Assembly (NCBI GenBank): GCA_035559995.1
Contig: DATMAM010000050.1
Coordinates: 51,787-115,786, forward strand
Source of the DNA: DATMAM01 sp035559995
Lineage (GTDB): Bacteria; Desulfobacterota; Binatia; UBA9968
Length of the DNA stretch: 64,000 bases
Direction of reading: 5' to 3'
Shown: one piece after another, positions 18,825-28,539 of the stretch
Layout: each line of letters starts with the position of its first letter
Position numbering within the stretch: the stretch's first letter is position 1
The notes under the pieces: model-generated
Told to the model about the DNA's origin: nothing
Database searches by the model: none
The model's input: the letters and a program-made list of their open reading frames with translations, nothing else
Translations under genes and position numbers: made by a program

Positions 18825-20450
18825 TCAGCTTGGAGGGTGGAACACTTCCGCCGGATGATTCGCCTTCGGCCGGGATGCAAGAAGAGGCAGCACGCTCACG
18901 CCCTCGTAGCTCCGCGGCGCGGGCGCGCCGAAGAAATCCAAAACGGTGGGGGCGATATCCACGGTACGCATCTTCGCCGCGATCTCGCCCGAGGCGAATT
19001 CCGGGCCCGCCGCCAGCAGAAGCGCGTGCGGCCAATGACTGCCGGTGCGGGAGCCGGGAAAGACTCCTTCGACGGTTCCGATCCGCGCCGACGAAAGCGC
19101 CGTGATCGGGGCGCTGTGGTCCCATTCGACGAAAAGATCGGGAAGACGATGAAGCATGGGGCCGTCGTAAAGATCGCGCGCCCGGGCGACCCACTGAACA
19201 GCTTTCCTTCCGGTCGCGGGATTCTGCAATTCCATGAGCGCCTCGGCCAGCTCGCGGCAGAGCTCGTCGTATTCGGCGCCCGGCTCCACCTTGCCGGCCG
19301 GCTCTCGACCTTTCACGTTTATGCGGATGGCGCCCGTCATATTGCTGGACGGCACCTGGAAGGCGCGCGCCCGCGACCAGGGATGCGGCTCAGGATGCGT
19401 CCATCGCCAAAAGCGACCGACGAGCTCATGAGGCAGCCGCGCCTTGATTCGGTCCCGGACGGCCCGCGGCGCGAGCCGGCTAAGGCTCCAGACGAGGCTT
19501 CGCCCGGACGAGATCTCGTACTGGGCGCGCGCGCCGCCGGCTCTTTGAGGCGTCGGCTCGTCCATTCCCAGTCGCTGCAGGATATGATCGAGCAGATGCG
19601 AGCCGTGGTAGTAAGGCCCCATGCCGTGGCTGAACAGAATCAGGACATGAGCTGCATCCGGCAACGCTTGGATGAGCAAGCCGAGGCCGCGGTCGATCTC
19701 CCGGTAGACGTCGCGTATCGCCGCGTTGAGATCGGCGCCGGCTCCCGGATCGTAGCGCGGGTGCGAGGCGTCGAAGAAATGCCAGAATTGATGACCGACG
19801 CAGTGCGATTCGGAAAACACGCCAAAGAAAAAATCCCAGTCCTCGAGATCCAGACAGTAACGCAGGAGCCGCGCCTTGGTCCGCGCGCCCCGGAGCAGGC
19901 GCTCGCGCAGGTCGCGATACTCCGCCAGCGTGCGCTCTTTTTGGTCGCACATGCCGACGGGATGTTCGCCGAAGCGCGCGCAGAGGTCGCCGACGAGCCG
20001 CCGCGGCCAGGAGGAAGTCGGCCAGCACCACGGGTCATGGGCGCCCCAGTTGGTGACCTGAAGACCGCGAAGATTTCTTAGCGGCCTTGCAAACGGCGCG
20101 TCGATCACCGTGACGCGGGCGCCAGCCTGGCCGAGAAAGAACCAAAACGGCGGCTGGGTGATGCGGTCCGCCGTCATCGCGATCTCGAGATCGTAGGACC
20201 CTGGAATAACCTGCCGGTAGGCGAACAGGCCATGATTCCCGACGGACTGGCTCGTGAGGAGCGTCGGCCAAACCGCTCCTTCCAAGACTCCCGGAGGAGT
20301 GGCGATCGGCAGGCTGATCCCCTTTTCGAATAAACGGGCAAGGGTGGGCAGGTAGCCGGCGTTCGCCCAGCGGCGGGCGAGCGCGCAATCGGCGGAGTCG
20401 AGCGCGAGCAATACGAGCTTTGGACGCGCGCCTCGGAACGACATCGACAT
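18825..20450 (-). CDS. Type I phosphodiesterase / nucleotide pyrophosphatase-like protein
   Basis: The start is placed at ATG 20450 (MSMSFRGARPKLVLLALDSADC), because upstream in-frame sequence to 20684 is low-complexity and without homology. The 541 residues show the alkaline-phosphatase-superfamily pattern of this group: LLALDSAD (metal-binding Asp), VWPTLLTS (candidate nucleophile Thr), ILFSHGMGPY and DIAPTVLDFFG near the end. There is no signal peptide, so it may act in the cytoplasm. In glycan clusters such enzymes are often annotated 'alkaline phosphatase family protein' with unknown substrate. It is a neighbour of the ABC exporter genes. Confidence 0.8.
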   Translation of the reverse strand: MSMSFRGARPKLVLLALDSADCALARRWANAGYLPTLARLFEKGISLPIATPPGVLEGAVWPTLLTSQSVGNHGLFAYRQVIPGSYDLEIAMTADRITQPPFWFFLGQAGARVTVIDAPFARPLRNLRGLQVTNWGAHDPWCWPTSSWPRRLVGDLCARFGEHPVGMCDQKERTLAEYRDLRERLLRGARTKARLLRYCLDLEDWDFFFGVFSESHCVGHQFWHFFDASHPRYDPGAGADLNAAIRDVYREIDRGLGLLIQALPDAAHVLILFSHGMGPYYHGSHLLDHILQRLGMDEPTPQRAGGARAQYEISSGRSLVWSLSRLAPRAVRDRIKARLPHELVGRFWRWTHPEPHPWSRARAFQVPSSNMTGAIRINVKGREPAGKVEPGAEYDELCRELAEALMELQNPATGRKAVQWVARARDLYDGPMLHRLPDLFVEWDHSAPITALSSARIGTVEGVFPGSRTGSHWPHALLLAAGPEFASGEIAAKMRTVDIAPTVLDFFGAPAPRSYEGVSVLPLLASRPKANHPAEVFHPPS

Positions 20451-20620
20451 CTTGCGGCTGCTCCTTATTCGGCGCAGGCTTCCGCCATCCCTGCATCTCG
20501 CGCTGTTCGAGGCAGGATGGCCTCCTCTGAAACGAAGAGCTTCATCCGTGATCGCACCCCCGCCACGTGGCGAAGGGCATCCAGGCGCCGCCTGTGGCGG
20601 CGCATCGCGCCGCGCGCCGA

Positions 20621-21901
20621 CTACCCGGCGCGGCCCGCAGCCGTCGCGACCCCTCCCGCGGGCAGATCGTCGGCCGTCTCCCACGTATGGGGAAAAATAA
20701 AATGTCCCGAAGCCGCGTTCGGCGGGATATTGGGCCCGCCGACGACGAGGGTCACGGCGTTGGGAAACAGGTCGACAATCTTCCCCGTGTCTCGCTCTCG
20801 AATCGAAAGCGAGACCACATAGGCGCCTTTCATGAACAACACGGGAGAAAGTTTGAAACGAAGAATCCCGGGCTCGGTCACCCGGCCGAGGTCGAAGCCG
20901 TCGAGCGACGTCGCGACGCTCCCGACATGAGGTCCCTGAACGTCCTTGAAAGAAACCGTGAAGACCGGCGAGGCGACAGGGGCCGCCAGGTCGTAGCGAA
21001 TCTCGACCGTCGCGTCCTCGCCGGCACAGAACAGATCGCGCGCCCGGTCGTTGCCGTCCAGCAGCCGAACCTGGGTGATCTGTATCGGCTTCTGCGCGCT
21101 GTCGAGCCGCCGCTGCGACGAGGCGCCGGGCCGCTGGATCGCCAAGCTTTGCAGATAACGGTCGACGATTTCATCGGGATCGCCGACCGCGGCAATCTGG
21201 CCCCGCGTCAGCCAAATGGCTTTCTGCGTATAGTTCCTGATGTTCGAAAGCTCGTGCGAAACCAGGATCGTGGTTTTGCCGCTCGCTTTCAACTCGGCGA
21301 TCTTGTTCAGGCATTTGACCTGAAAAGCGGCGTCGCCCACCGCCAAGATCTCGTCGATCAGCAGGATGTCCGGATCGAGATGCGCGGCGATGGCGAATCC
21401 AAGGCGAATGTACATCCCCGAAGAGTAAAATTTGACGGGCGTGTCGATGAACTCCCCCACGCCGGCGAACTCCACGATGCTTTCGAAGCGCCGCTCGATT
21501 TCCCTTCTTTTCATGCCCATGATCGAGCCGCTCAGAAACACGTTCTCGCGCCCGCTGAGTTCCGGATGGAAGCCGGCGCCGACCTCGATGAGCGCGCCGA
21601 TCTTTCCATCCACCGAGACGGACCCCGAGGTCGGCGCCGTCACGCGCGAAAGAATCTTGAGAATCGTGCTTTTGCCGGCCCCGTTGGCGCCGATAATCCC
21701 GACCGACTCGCCCTCCTCGACCTCGAAGCTGACATCGCGCAAAGCCCAAAAAATTTCATCAGTCTCTTCCGCGCCGTTGCGCGCAAGCCAATTCTTGGCG
21801 CGCCGCGCCAGCGCCGCCGCGTGGTCGCGGAGCGAAGGGTACCAACCGCGTCTTAGCCGGTACCTCTTCGAGACGTTTCTGAACTGAACCACGGGATCCA
21901 T
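20621..21901 (-). CDS. wzt: Polysaccharide ABC transporter ATP-binding protein with C-terminal Wzt-type domain
   Basis: The ATG at 21901 gives MDPVVQFRNVSKRY, and the roughly 11 residues further upstream do not fit the family. The ATPase domain shows Walker A GANGAGKST, signature YSSGMYIRLGFA, and Walker B DILLIDEILAVGD. After residue 250 a beta-rich extension (ITQVRLLDG, then ATVEIRYDLAAP) matches the carbohydrate-binding C-terminal domain of Wzt-like proteins that recognise the chain terminus. At 426 residues it has normal length. It pairs with the permease gene 16 nt upstream. It energises export of a lipid-linked glycan across the inner membrane. Confidence 0.93.
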   Translation of the reverse strand: MDPVVQFRNVSKRYRLRRGWYPSLRDHAAALARRAKNWLARNGAEETDEIFWALRDVSFEVEEGESVGIIGANGAGKSTILKILSRVTAPTSGSVSVDGKIGALIEVGAGFHPELSGRENVFLSGSIMGMKRREIERRFESIVEFAGVGEFIDTPVKFYSSGMYIRLGFAIAAHLDPDILLIDEILAVGDAAFQVKCLNKIAELKASGKTTILVSHELSNIRNYTQKAIWLTRGQIAAVGDPDEIVDRYLQSLAIQRPGASSQRRLDSAQKPIQITQVRLLDGNDRARDLFCAGEDATVEIRYDLAAPVASPVFTVSFKDVQGPHVGSVATSLDGFDLGRVTEPGILRFKLSPVLFMKGAYVVSLSIRERDTGKIVDLFPNAVTLVVGGPNIPPNAASGHFIFPHTWETADDLPAGGVATAAGRAG

Positions 21902-21917
21902 TTTGTCGCCCGCTCGA

Positions 21918-22700
21918 TCAAATAACGTCGGCAAAGTGAAGCTCGCTTCTTTTGAACAGCGGGTAGAAAATTCCGAACAGCACCGCGGCGGTGAGCAACG
22001 AAGCGGCCAGATACTCGAGATTGGGGCCGGTGTTGAGAACGATGACGCGCCGATAGCTGTCCATGATGGCAGCCATCGGGTTGAGCAGATAAAACGGCAA
22101 CAGGCTCGCCGGAACCGCCGAGAGCGAGTAGGCGACCGGGCTCGCGAACATCCAGATCTGGTTGACCAACGGCAGCGCGTGCCCGATGTCCCGAAAACGC
22201 ACGTGCAAGGACGATGTCAGCGATACCAGGCCCAGCGTGAAGAGCACCTGCACCGCCAGGATGGGCGCGATCCAAAGCAGGTTCCAGGTAAGCGGCAGAG
22301 CGTAGTAGGCTCGCAAGACCAGCAGCAAGGCGAACGAGATCGCCAAGTCGGCGGCGGCGGAAAAGAAAATCGCCAGAAAACAGATCTCGCGCGGAAAGTA
22401 AACTTTTCGCACCAGGCTCGCGTTTCCCACCAGCGAGGTCGTGCCCTGCGAGAACGTGAGCGTGAAAAACTGCCAGAACACCAAAGTCGAATAGACGAAG
22501 ATCGGATAGGGAATTCCGTCGCTCGGCAGCTTGGCGATGCGCGAAAAGACCAGGGTCAAGATCAACATCATCGACAGCGGCTGCACCAGCGCCCACGAGA
22601 TTCCGAAAACGGTCTGCTTGTAGCGCGCCTTCAGCTCGCGAAGGCCGAGGCTCAAGATGAGTTCGCGGTGCTCGTAGAGCTCTTTCAGATGGCAAAACAT
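21918..22700 (-). CDS. wzm: Polysaccharide ABC transporter permease (ABC-2 type)
   Basis: The 260-residue protein has six hydrophobic segments and the typical cytoplasmic start HRELILSLGLRELKARYKQT, which continues into the family's SWALVQPL stretch. It forms the membrane channel of the Wzm/Wzt exporter with the ATPase encoded immediately downstream. Its own start lies 13 nt after the TPR gene. Confidence 0.94.
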   Translation of the reverse strand: MFCHLKELYEHRELILSLGLRELKARYKQTVFGISWALVQPLSMMLILTLVFSRIAKLPSDGIPYPIFVYSTLVFWQFFTLTFSQGTTSLVGNASLVRKVYFPREICFLAIFFSAAADLAISFALLLVLRAYYALPLTWNLLWIAPILAVQVLFTLGLVSLTSSLHVRFRDIGHALPLVNQIWMFASPVAYSLSAVPASLLPFYLLNPMAAIMDSYRRVIVLNTGPNLEYLAASLLTAAVLFGIFYPLFKRSELHFADVI

Positions 22701-22713
22701 ATTCGCGTTTTCC

Positions 22714-23277
22714 TCAGTAACCGGCCTTGTTCAAGCGTTCCTTCAAGGTCTTGTACGACACTCCATACTCCTCGGCCTTTTCGGCGTGCTTGCTGGCCAG
22801 ATCGTATTTTTTTTGCTCGAGGTAGAGAATTCCCAAACTGTAGTGCGCCCGGCCGTACTCCGGCTGGAGCTCGATCGCCTTGAGATAAGCTTCCTCGGCC
22901 TTTTTGAGCTCCTTTCGCTTGTAGTGCGCGGAACCGAGATTGAAATACGCCTCGGCATACTGCGGTCGGAGCTCGATGGCTTTCTGGTAATGCTGGATCG
23001 CCTTGTCGATATTGCCTTCGAGATAGTGGATGACGCCGAGATTGAGGTAAGCGACGGGCTTGAGGCCGGTGTCGTACTTCATGCGCGTGACGAACTCGAA
23101 TTCCTTTTTCGCCCAGTACAGGCGCTTGTCCGCCAGATCCTGAAGCCCATTGTTGATATGCCTCAAGGCGGCTTGATGCTCGCCGTGGAGCAGGCCGCCG
23201 GATATTTCTGCGCCGAGTCCCGTCGCGCCGGGCAACAGCAAGAACGCCAAAACAAACGCGGCAACTTTTTCTTTCAT
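22714..23277 (-). CDS. Exported tetratricopeptide-repeat protein
   Basis: The 187-residue protein begins with a signal peptide (MKEKVAAFVLAFLLLPGATG). From about residue 75 it carries three to four TPR units (PVAYLNLGVIHYLEGN, AEAYFNLGSAHYKR, GRAHYSLGILYLEQ). It is probably periplasmic or membrane-associated and mediates protein contacts in polymer export. TPR proteins (for example PrsT-like ones) are common partners in XrtA-type loci. This one is shorter than those, so I give no symbol. Confidence 0.85.
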   Translation of the reverse strand: MKEKVAAFVLAFLLLPGATGLGAEISGGLLHGEHQAALRHINNGLQDLADKRLYWAKKEFEFVTRMKYDTGLKPVAYLNLGVIHYLEGNIDKAIQHYQKAIELRPQYAEAYFNLGSAHYKRKELKKAEEAYLKAIELQPEYGRAHYSLGILYLEQKKYDLASKHAEKAEEYGVSYKTLKERLNKAGY

Positions 23278-23293
23278 GGCCCTTCCTCGACTT

Positions 23294-24355
23294 TCATGCG
23301 CGGTTTGCAGGAGACATCGCCTTCCAATGGGTCCACTTCATCTTGGTCGCGAAACTCGGGAGATGCTCCTCCCAGGGATTGATCCTTCTGAGCTCCAGCG
23401 GGTCGGCGGGCCAGCGATTGAGACCGTCCAGCGTCGTGAGCCCGCCCTCGTAACCTGCCTCGCGAACGAGCGCCTTGACCGCCGCGTTGAAATCGCCGGC
23501 CTTCCCGTTGGGATAGGCGAGCAGCGTCACGGGCTGCTCCACCTCGCCTTCGATCGTGGCTTTCGAAGCGGCGATCTCATGGCGCGCCGCGTCGAGCGGC
23601 ACGCGCGTGAGAATCCTGTGATTCACGGTGTGCGAGCCGATTTCCCATCCCTCCCGCGCCATCCGCCGCAGCTCGTTCCAGGACAGCATCCGCGGGAAGG
23701 GCCCGCGGGAACGCCAGCCGAGTTCGGCGACGAGCCGATCGAGCAGCGCGTCTTTCTCCGCGTCCGGCAGCGCTTTCAGACGGCTGGCGAGCCTGAGGAA
23801 CACCGCGCGTTTATCGGCCGCGGTTCTGAGCGACAACCGAACCCGGCCCGAAGCATCCGTGAACTCCAGCTGTTGTTTCGCCGTGTGCTTTACCGCCCAG
23901 GCGAGCCGGTCGTTCCACAGGAGCCGGCCCGTGTCGATGTAGGCCGTGGGAACAAAGACGGTCGCGCGCAGGCCGTATTCCCGGAGAATCGGATGCGCGT
24001 AGAGAAAATTGTCCCGATAGCCGTCGTCAAAAGTGAGCGCCACGGTCCAGGGCTCGATCGGTTGACCGGCGCGCTGCCGCGCCAGCAGCTCCGTCAACGG
24101 CCGCACGCGAAAGTGCCGCGCGAGAAAGCGCATCTGCGCCTCGAACCCGGCGACCGAGAGGCTGGGAAAGAAAAAGTCCCCGTCGGGATTGACGCGATGA
24201 TAAATCAAAACGCTAAAGGGCGCCGAGTCCCGTCGCGGACTCTCGCCGGCGCGCGCCCGCAACACGCTCAGCCCCCCGCTATAAAACAACGCGCTCACGC
24301 CCAGGCGAACCATGGCGCTTCGCAGCGAACCCGCGTGGCCCTCGGACTCCGGCAT
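23294..24355 (-). CDS. Polysaccharide deacetylase family protein (NodB domain)
   Basis: The start at ATG 24355 overlaps the stop of the preceding amidotransferase gene by one base (TGATG), indicating coupled translation. The 353 residues show the NodB motifs VALTFDDGYRDN (catalytic and metal Asp) and GSHTVNH (metal His pair), then LLAYPNG. An N-terminal hydrophobic stretch could be a membrane anchor. It removes N-acetyl groups from amino sugars in a glycan or a related substrate. It is the second NodB enzyme of the cluster and is distinct from the one at 30.9-31.7 kb. Confidence 0.88.
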   Translation of the reverse strand: MPESEGHAGSLRSAMVRLGVSALFYSGGLSVLRARAGESPRRDSAPFSVLIYHRVNPDGDFFFPSLSVAGFEAQMRFLARHFRVRPLTELLARQRAGQPIEPWTVALTFDDGYRDNFLYAHPILREYGLRATVFVPTAYIDTGRLLWNDRLAWAVKHTAKQQLEFTDASGRVRLSLRTAADKRAVFLRLASRLKALPDAEKDALLDRLVAELGWRSRGPFPRMLSWNELRRMAREGWEIGSHTVNHRILTRVPLDAARHEIAASKATIEGEVEQPVTLLAYPNGKAGDFNAAVKALVREAGYEGGLTTLDGLNRWPADPLELRRINPWEEHLPSFATKMKWTHWKAMSPANRA

Positions 24356-26136
24356 CAAAACTCCTCCGGCGACGGCCGCGAGTCGGCATGCGCGCGATGC
24401 CAGAGCTCCAGCATCATGAAATTCCAAATGATAGAACCGTAGTAATAAGACCTTTCCTCGTCGTGCCGGGCGAGCAAATCTTCCAGCGCCTTTCGCTTGA
24501 AGTAGCCTCTCTGGACGGAGCGGCGATCCAGCAACAGGCTGCGCGCCAGATCGCGGAACCCCGGATCGCTCCTGAGCCAGTGGCCCGTCGGCAGCCCGAA
24601 GCCGTGCTTTCTCTTGCGCAGGATCTCGCCCGGCAACAGCTCGCGAAACGCCTGCTTGAAGATGTACCGTTTCTCTCGTCCTTTGATTTTCAACCGCGCG
24701 GGAATGCGCCCGGCGACATCGGCCACGTCCCGATCCAAGAACGGATAGCGGACCGCAAGCCCGAAAGCCTGCGCCGCGCGATTCACTTTAAAGAGGTCGT
24801 TGTCGGCGATCGCGGTCTTGAGATCGAGGTACAAAAGCTTGTTGAGCTCGCTCCTCGCCGGCGCCCTCTCGTAGTACTCGCGGGCGACGCGCACGGGAAA
24901 ATCGCGGTCGAGAAGGGCGCGAAAATCGTCGCTGAAAAATTCCTCCGCGTGGTCCCGAACATAAAGCTGATACGCCAGGAATCGCTCCGGGTTGGGCTGA
25001 TTCGCGCGGCGCACGTAGCTTTTGATCTTGCGCAGCGGGTAAACCGGGGGCAGCGCTTCGGCGATGGGATCCAAGCAGCGCCGCAGCGCTTGCGGCAGGG
25101 TGCGGTAAAAGGACAGTATCTTGTCCGTCAGGTAACGCTCGTTGCCGGCGAACAGCTCGTCGCCTCCGTCCCCCGCGAAAAGGACCTCCACGCCCGCGTC
25201 CCGGGCCATGCGGACGCAACAGTACGTGGGCAGAGCGGAGCTGTTGCCGAAAGGCTCGTCGTACTCGCGCGCGAGCGCGGGCACGATCTCGAGCGCCTCC
25301 TTCGGCCGCACCACGCATTCGAACGCCTCGCTGCCGAAACGCCTGGCCGCGATGCGCGCGTAGGAGGTTTCGTTGTAAGCCTGCTCTTCGAAACCGACGG
25401 AGAACACCTTGACGGGAGAGCCGGTAATCTCCGTCATTAGCCCGACGACCGTGCTGCTGTCGGTTCCGCCGCTCAAAAAAGCGCCTGTTTTTTCGCTGGC
25501 GGCCTTGCGCAGCCGCACCGCCACAGATTGTTCGAGCGCAGCGCGCACCAGAGCCGCGGCTTTTTCGGCTTCGAGTCGCGGCTCTTCCTCGTAGCTGAGC
25601 TCCCAATACTGGCGCAGGGAAAATTTCCCGTTTTCCCACACGGCCGCCTCCCCGGGCCGCAATCGGCGCACGTCCCGGTAAATCGTGTACGGCGCCGCGA
25701 TAAACGAATGGTTGAGGTAAAAATGGATCGCGTCGGGATCGGGCTCCAGGGGAATCTCGCGGTACCGGGCGAGATGCGAGATGCGCGAAGCGAAAACGAC
25801 GCGCCCTCGCCCCTGCCAGTAATACAGGGAGCGCGTGGCAAAAGGGTCGACGGCCAGGAGCATGCGCTGCGCGCGTTCGTCGACAAGCGCGAGCGAAAAA
25901 GCGCCGCGCACGTCCCGGAGAAAATCGCTACCCCGCCGCCCGTAGAGGGCCGCCAATCTCGCGGCGTCGCCCGCGCCGCGCTCTTCCGACGGCTGATAAA
26001 TCTCGCCGTCCAGGACGAGCGCCACACCGTCGCGCTCGAACCTCTCGGCGCGCGCGTTTTCGCCGCGCTCATGCAGCCGAAACGTCTTGCGCACAGGGCG
26101 AGCGCAGAGCCGAGCTTCGCCGGAAAACCCGCTCAT
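24355..26136 (-). CDS. XrtA-associated amidotransferase, asparagine synthase family, lacking the N-terminal Cys
   Basis: The 593 residues start at ATG 26136, which overlaps the stop of the GNAT gene (ATGA). The domains are a glutaminase-like fold (VLDGEIYQ, DPFATRSLYYW) and a synthetase with PP-loop FLSGGTDSSTV, then LFAGDGGDELFAGN. Layout and neighbours match the exosortase-A-system amidotransferase family (TIGR03108). The chosen start reads MSGFSGE where active glutaminases read MCGI, so the nucleophile Cys2 is replaced by Ser. Ammonia-dependent amidation, or another ATP-driven condensation, is then more likely than glutamine hydrolysis. I found no alternative upstream Cys start. Confidence 0.87.
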   Translation of the reverse strand: MSGFSGEARLCARPVRKTFRLHERGENARAERFERDGVALVLDGEIYQPSEERGAGDAARLAALYGRRGSDFLRDVRGAFSLALVDERAQRMLLAVDPFATRSLYYWQGRGRVVFASRISHLARYREIPLEPDPDAIHFYLNHSFIAAPYTIYRDVRRLRPGEAAVWENGKFSLRQYWELSYEEEPRLEAEKAAALVRAALEQSVAVRLRKAASEKTGAFLSGGTDSSTVVGLMTEITGSPVKVFSVGFEEQAYNETSYARIAARRFGSEAFECVVRPKEALEIVPALAREYDEPFGNSSALPTYCCVRMARDAGVEVLFAGDGGDELFAGNERYLTDKILSFYRTLPQALRRCLDPIAEALPPVYPLRKIKSYVRRANQPNPERFLAYQLYVRDHAEEFFSDDFRALLDRDFPVRVAREYYERAPARSELNKLLYLDLKTAIADNDLFKVNRAAQAFGLAVRYPFLDRDVADVAGRIPARLKIKGREKRYIFKQAFRELLPGEILRKRKHGFGLPTGHWLRSDPGFRDLARSLLLDRRSVQRGYFKRKALEDLLARHDEERSYYYGSIIWNFMMLELWHRAHADSRPSPEEF

Positions 26137-27260
26137 CGAGCACCCCCCGCCCAAAGCCCCTGCAGCGTCTTCCAACCGCCGGCGCACGAGTCCAACGACC
26201 GCAATAGATGCCCGTAGAGAGTCTGGTTGTACAGGCGCAAATTCATGAGGGGCGACTCCCCATTCGCCCAGCGCGCCTTGTACGCGTTTCGGCCCACGCC
26301 CATGTTGTATTCGGCGCATCCGTCGGCCGCGAGCCGCTTGAGGATCTCCGCCTGCAGATACGTGCCGGGCGAATAGTCCCCGTAACGCTCGTCAAAGTCG
26401 CTTCTGAGCGCGTAGACCGTCTCTCGGTCTTTGATCTGAATTTCGGACGCGAGCGGCGCGCCGTTCGCGCGCAAGATCCAGATCTGGAGGGCGGCGGCGC
26501 TTTCCGCGTCGGCGCACAGGTCCGAGAAAAAGCTTCGCCTCTCGGGGCGGCTCGTGATCGCGATGCCGCCGGCGGCTTTCCAGCTCGCGTCGGCTACCGA
26601 AAATAGCTCGTCGAGCGCGCCCGCGGTCTCGCCGATTCCCGTGTAGCGCTGGACTTCAATCCTGCCCAGACGCGCCATCCGATTGGCCACATTGCGAAGC
26701 GTCTTGCGAAACCGCGGCGTGCGTGATCTGACGTACTCCTCCCAGCCGCCCTTCAAGCAAATCACCGGAGCGTGATGCGTCGGCCGCACCTCGCAGCGAA
26801 AGCCGAGAAACCGGGCGATCCGGGAGAACATGTGCAGCGTGGGCGAGCCGGGCGGGATCTTATCGAGCGAGAGAACTTGCCAGTCCGATGCCCTCTCGCC
26901 GCGCAAAAGTCCCAGGATCATTCGCGCCGCCTCCGCGCTCGAATGCGTGCTTTCGAAGAGGCAGTCTCCGGCCTGCGCTTCCGGATGCTCGAGAAAGCTC
27001 AGGCGCGCGACCGGCAATCCTCTCGAGACGAGCCGGGACTTCATCATGGGAGCGACGCCGACCAGGCGGCCGTCGTCTCTCACCGTGACGATTCTGAGCT
27101 CGCGGCTTTGCCTTAGCTCCCGCCAGCTGCAGCGCGTCCATGCGTGGCTTACGAAAAATGAGGCGGCGGAGGATCCGCGATAAAGAGCGTCCCATTCCGG
27201 CTTTAGGCTCAGGAACTTGTTCTCGTCTTCGATGCACTCGACCCGAAGCACTTGTGTCAC
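26133..27260 (-). CDS. GNAT-fold acyltransferase (BioF2-like/CelD-like)
   Basis: The 375-residue protein starts with GTG at 27260, directly after the stop of the upstream glycosyltransferase, and its stop overlaps the next start (ATGA). The text EWDALYRGSSAASFFVSHAWTR and the later YNMGVGRNAYKARWA are typical of the acetyltransferase-6 group seen in exopolysaccharide clusters. Donor and acceptor are unknown. Acylation of the polymer repeat unit, or of a peptide-like part, is inferred from the locus. In canonical XrtA loci an exosortase gene often sits near here, and none is present. Confidence 0.8.
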   Translation of the reverse strand: MTQVLRVECIEDENKFLSLKPEWDALYRGSSAASFFVSHAWTRCSWRELRQSRELRIVTVRDDGRLVGVAPMMKSRLVSRGLPVARLSFLEHPEAQAGDCLFESTHSSAEAARMILGLLRGERASDWQVLSLDKIPPGSPTLHMFSRIARFLGFRCEVRPTHHAPVICLKGGWEEYVRSRTPRFRKTLRNVANRMARLGRIEVQRYTGIGETAGALDELFSVADASWKAAGGIAITSRPERRSFFSDLCADAESAAALQIWILRANGAPLASEIQIKDRETVYALRSDFDERYGDYSPGTYLQAEILKRLAADGCAEYNMGVGRNAYKARWANGESPLMNLRLYNQTLYGHLLRSLDSCAGGWKTLQGLWAGGAR

Positions 27261-28511
27261 CTACAAGGCGCGCCCGGCGGCGAGGCGAGCGGCCGCGCCG
27301 CCGGCGTTCAGAATGGCCTCCAGCTCCAGGCCGGCGCGTTTCCAGCTGTAGTGCTGCACCACCCGGGCGCGCGCCCGTTTGGCGATGTGCGCACGCAGGC
27401 GCGGCTCGCGCAAAAGCGCAACAACTTGCCGCGCAAAAGCTTCCGGCGATTCGCCCACCAACAACTCCTCGCCGGGTTCCACTTCGAGCCCCTCGACAGC
27501 CTCGGGCGTCGCGACCACCGGGATTCCCATCGCCATCGCCTCGAGGATCTTGTTTTGCACGCCGCGCGCGAGCCGCAACGGCGCGACGCTTACATCCGCG
27601 CGCACGAGGTGCTCGCGGATATCCGCGACCTCGCCCGCCACGCGGATGCCTTCGCTCCGCGCCAGGCGGCGCACCGGGCGCGTCGGGCAACGTCCCACGA
27701 TATCGAAAACGACGTCCGGATATTCCCGGCGAATCAAAGGCAGGATCCGGCGCGAAAAGTGCAGCACGGCGTCGACGTTGGGAAAATAATTCATCGTGCC
27801 GGTAAAGATCAGCCGCAGGGGTTTTGCGCTCGGGCGCGAAGCGGGCGCGCGGCTCCCGTTGTCCGCTTCGACGGGCAGCCGAAAAAGATCGAAGTCCACG
27901 CCGTTCGGCAGCGCCAGAATATTCCCGCTCGCGCCTTGCGACCGAAACAGCTGAGCTTCGGCGGGCGAGACGAACAGGCTCCACTTCGCCCGCGCCGCCA
28001 CCGCCATCTCGTACCGGGCCAGACGTTTTCCTTCCAAAAGGAAGAAGCGGGAAAACGCCGACGGCTTAAAGGAGGCCAGCTGCGTCCACTTGAGAGAATC
28101 CACGTCGACGAAATCCATCAACAGGGGGATCGGTGACCCGGCCGGCACGTACCGCGCCATGGGCGCCGAGAACGCGTAGATCAGGTCATAGCGATCTTTT
28201 TCGAGCCGGAGATCGAAGCGGCGCTGAAATCGGCGCGAAAAAAAGTACCCTTCGGAAAAACTCCTTCCCGCCAGAAGGGAGCCCAGCCCCCGGAGCCAAC
28301 CGATTCTGGGATTGAGCTTCAAGATTTCGACTCCTCCCCGGCAGAGGGCGCGCAGGACCGGTTCGTATCGCCGGTCGCTTTCCCGGTCCGCCCAGCAGAG
28401 CAGCGACACCTCATGCCTCTCCGCCAGGCTCCGCAGCAGGTGGTAAGACCTGATTTTGTCGCCCTTGTTCGGCGGGTAAGGAATTCGATGGGCAAGAAAC
28501 AAGATTCTCAT
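27261..28511 (-). CDS. XrtA/PEP-CTERM-system glycosyltransferase (GT4)
   Basis: The 416-residue GT-B protein begins MRILFLAHRIPYPPNKGDKIRSYH, which I recognise as the start of the sugar transferase family tied to PEP-CTERM/EpsH1 systems (TIGR03087). The C-terminal half has FTGTMNYFPNVDAV, then VAPLRLARGVQNKILEAMAMG, the nucleotide-sugar binding region. It is cytoplasmic. It adds a sugar during repeat-unit assembly. Spacing is 28 nt after the FemAB gene and 0 nt before the GNAT gene. Confidence 0.9.
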   Translation of the reverse strand: MRILFLAHRIPYPPNKGDKIRSYHLLRSLAERHEVSLLCWADRESDRRYEPVLRALCRGGVEILKLNPRIGWLRGLGSLLAGRSFSEGYFFSRRFQRRFDLRLEKDRYDLIYAFSAPMARYVPAGSPIPLLMDFVDVDSLKWTQLASFKPSAFSRFFLLEGKRLARYEMAVAARAKWSLFVSPAEAQLFRSQGASGNILALPNGVDFDLFRLPVEADNGSRAPASRPSAKPLRLIFTGTMNYFPNVDAVLHFSRRILPLIRREYPDVVFDIVGRCPTRPVRRLARSEGIRVAGEVADIREHLVRADVSVAPLRLARGVQNKILEAMAMGIPVVATPEAVEGLEVEPGEELLVGESPEAFARQVVALLREPRLRAHIAKRARARVVQHYSWKRAGLELEAILNAGGAAARLAAGRAL

Positions 28512-28539
28512 AGGCTGCTCGGCACGGCTTCCGGGCGCT

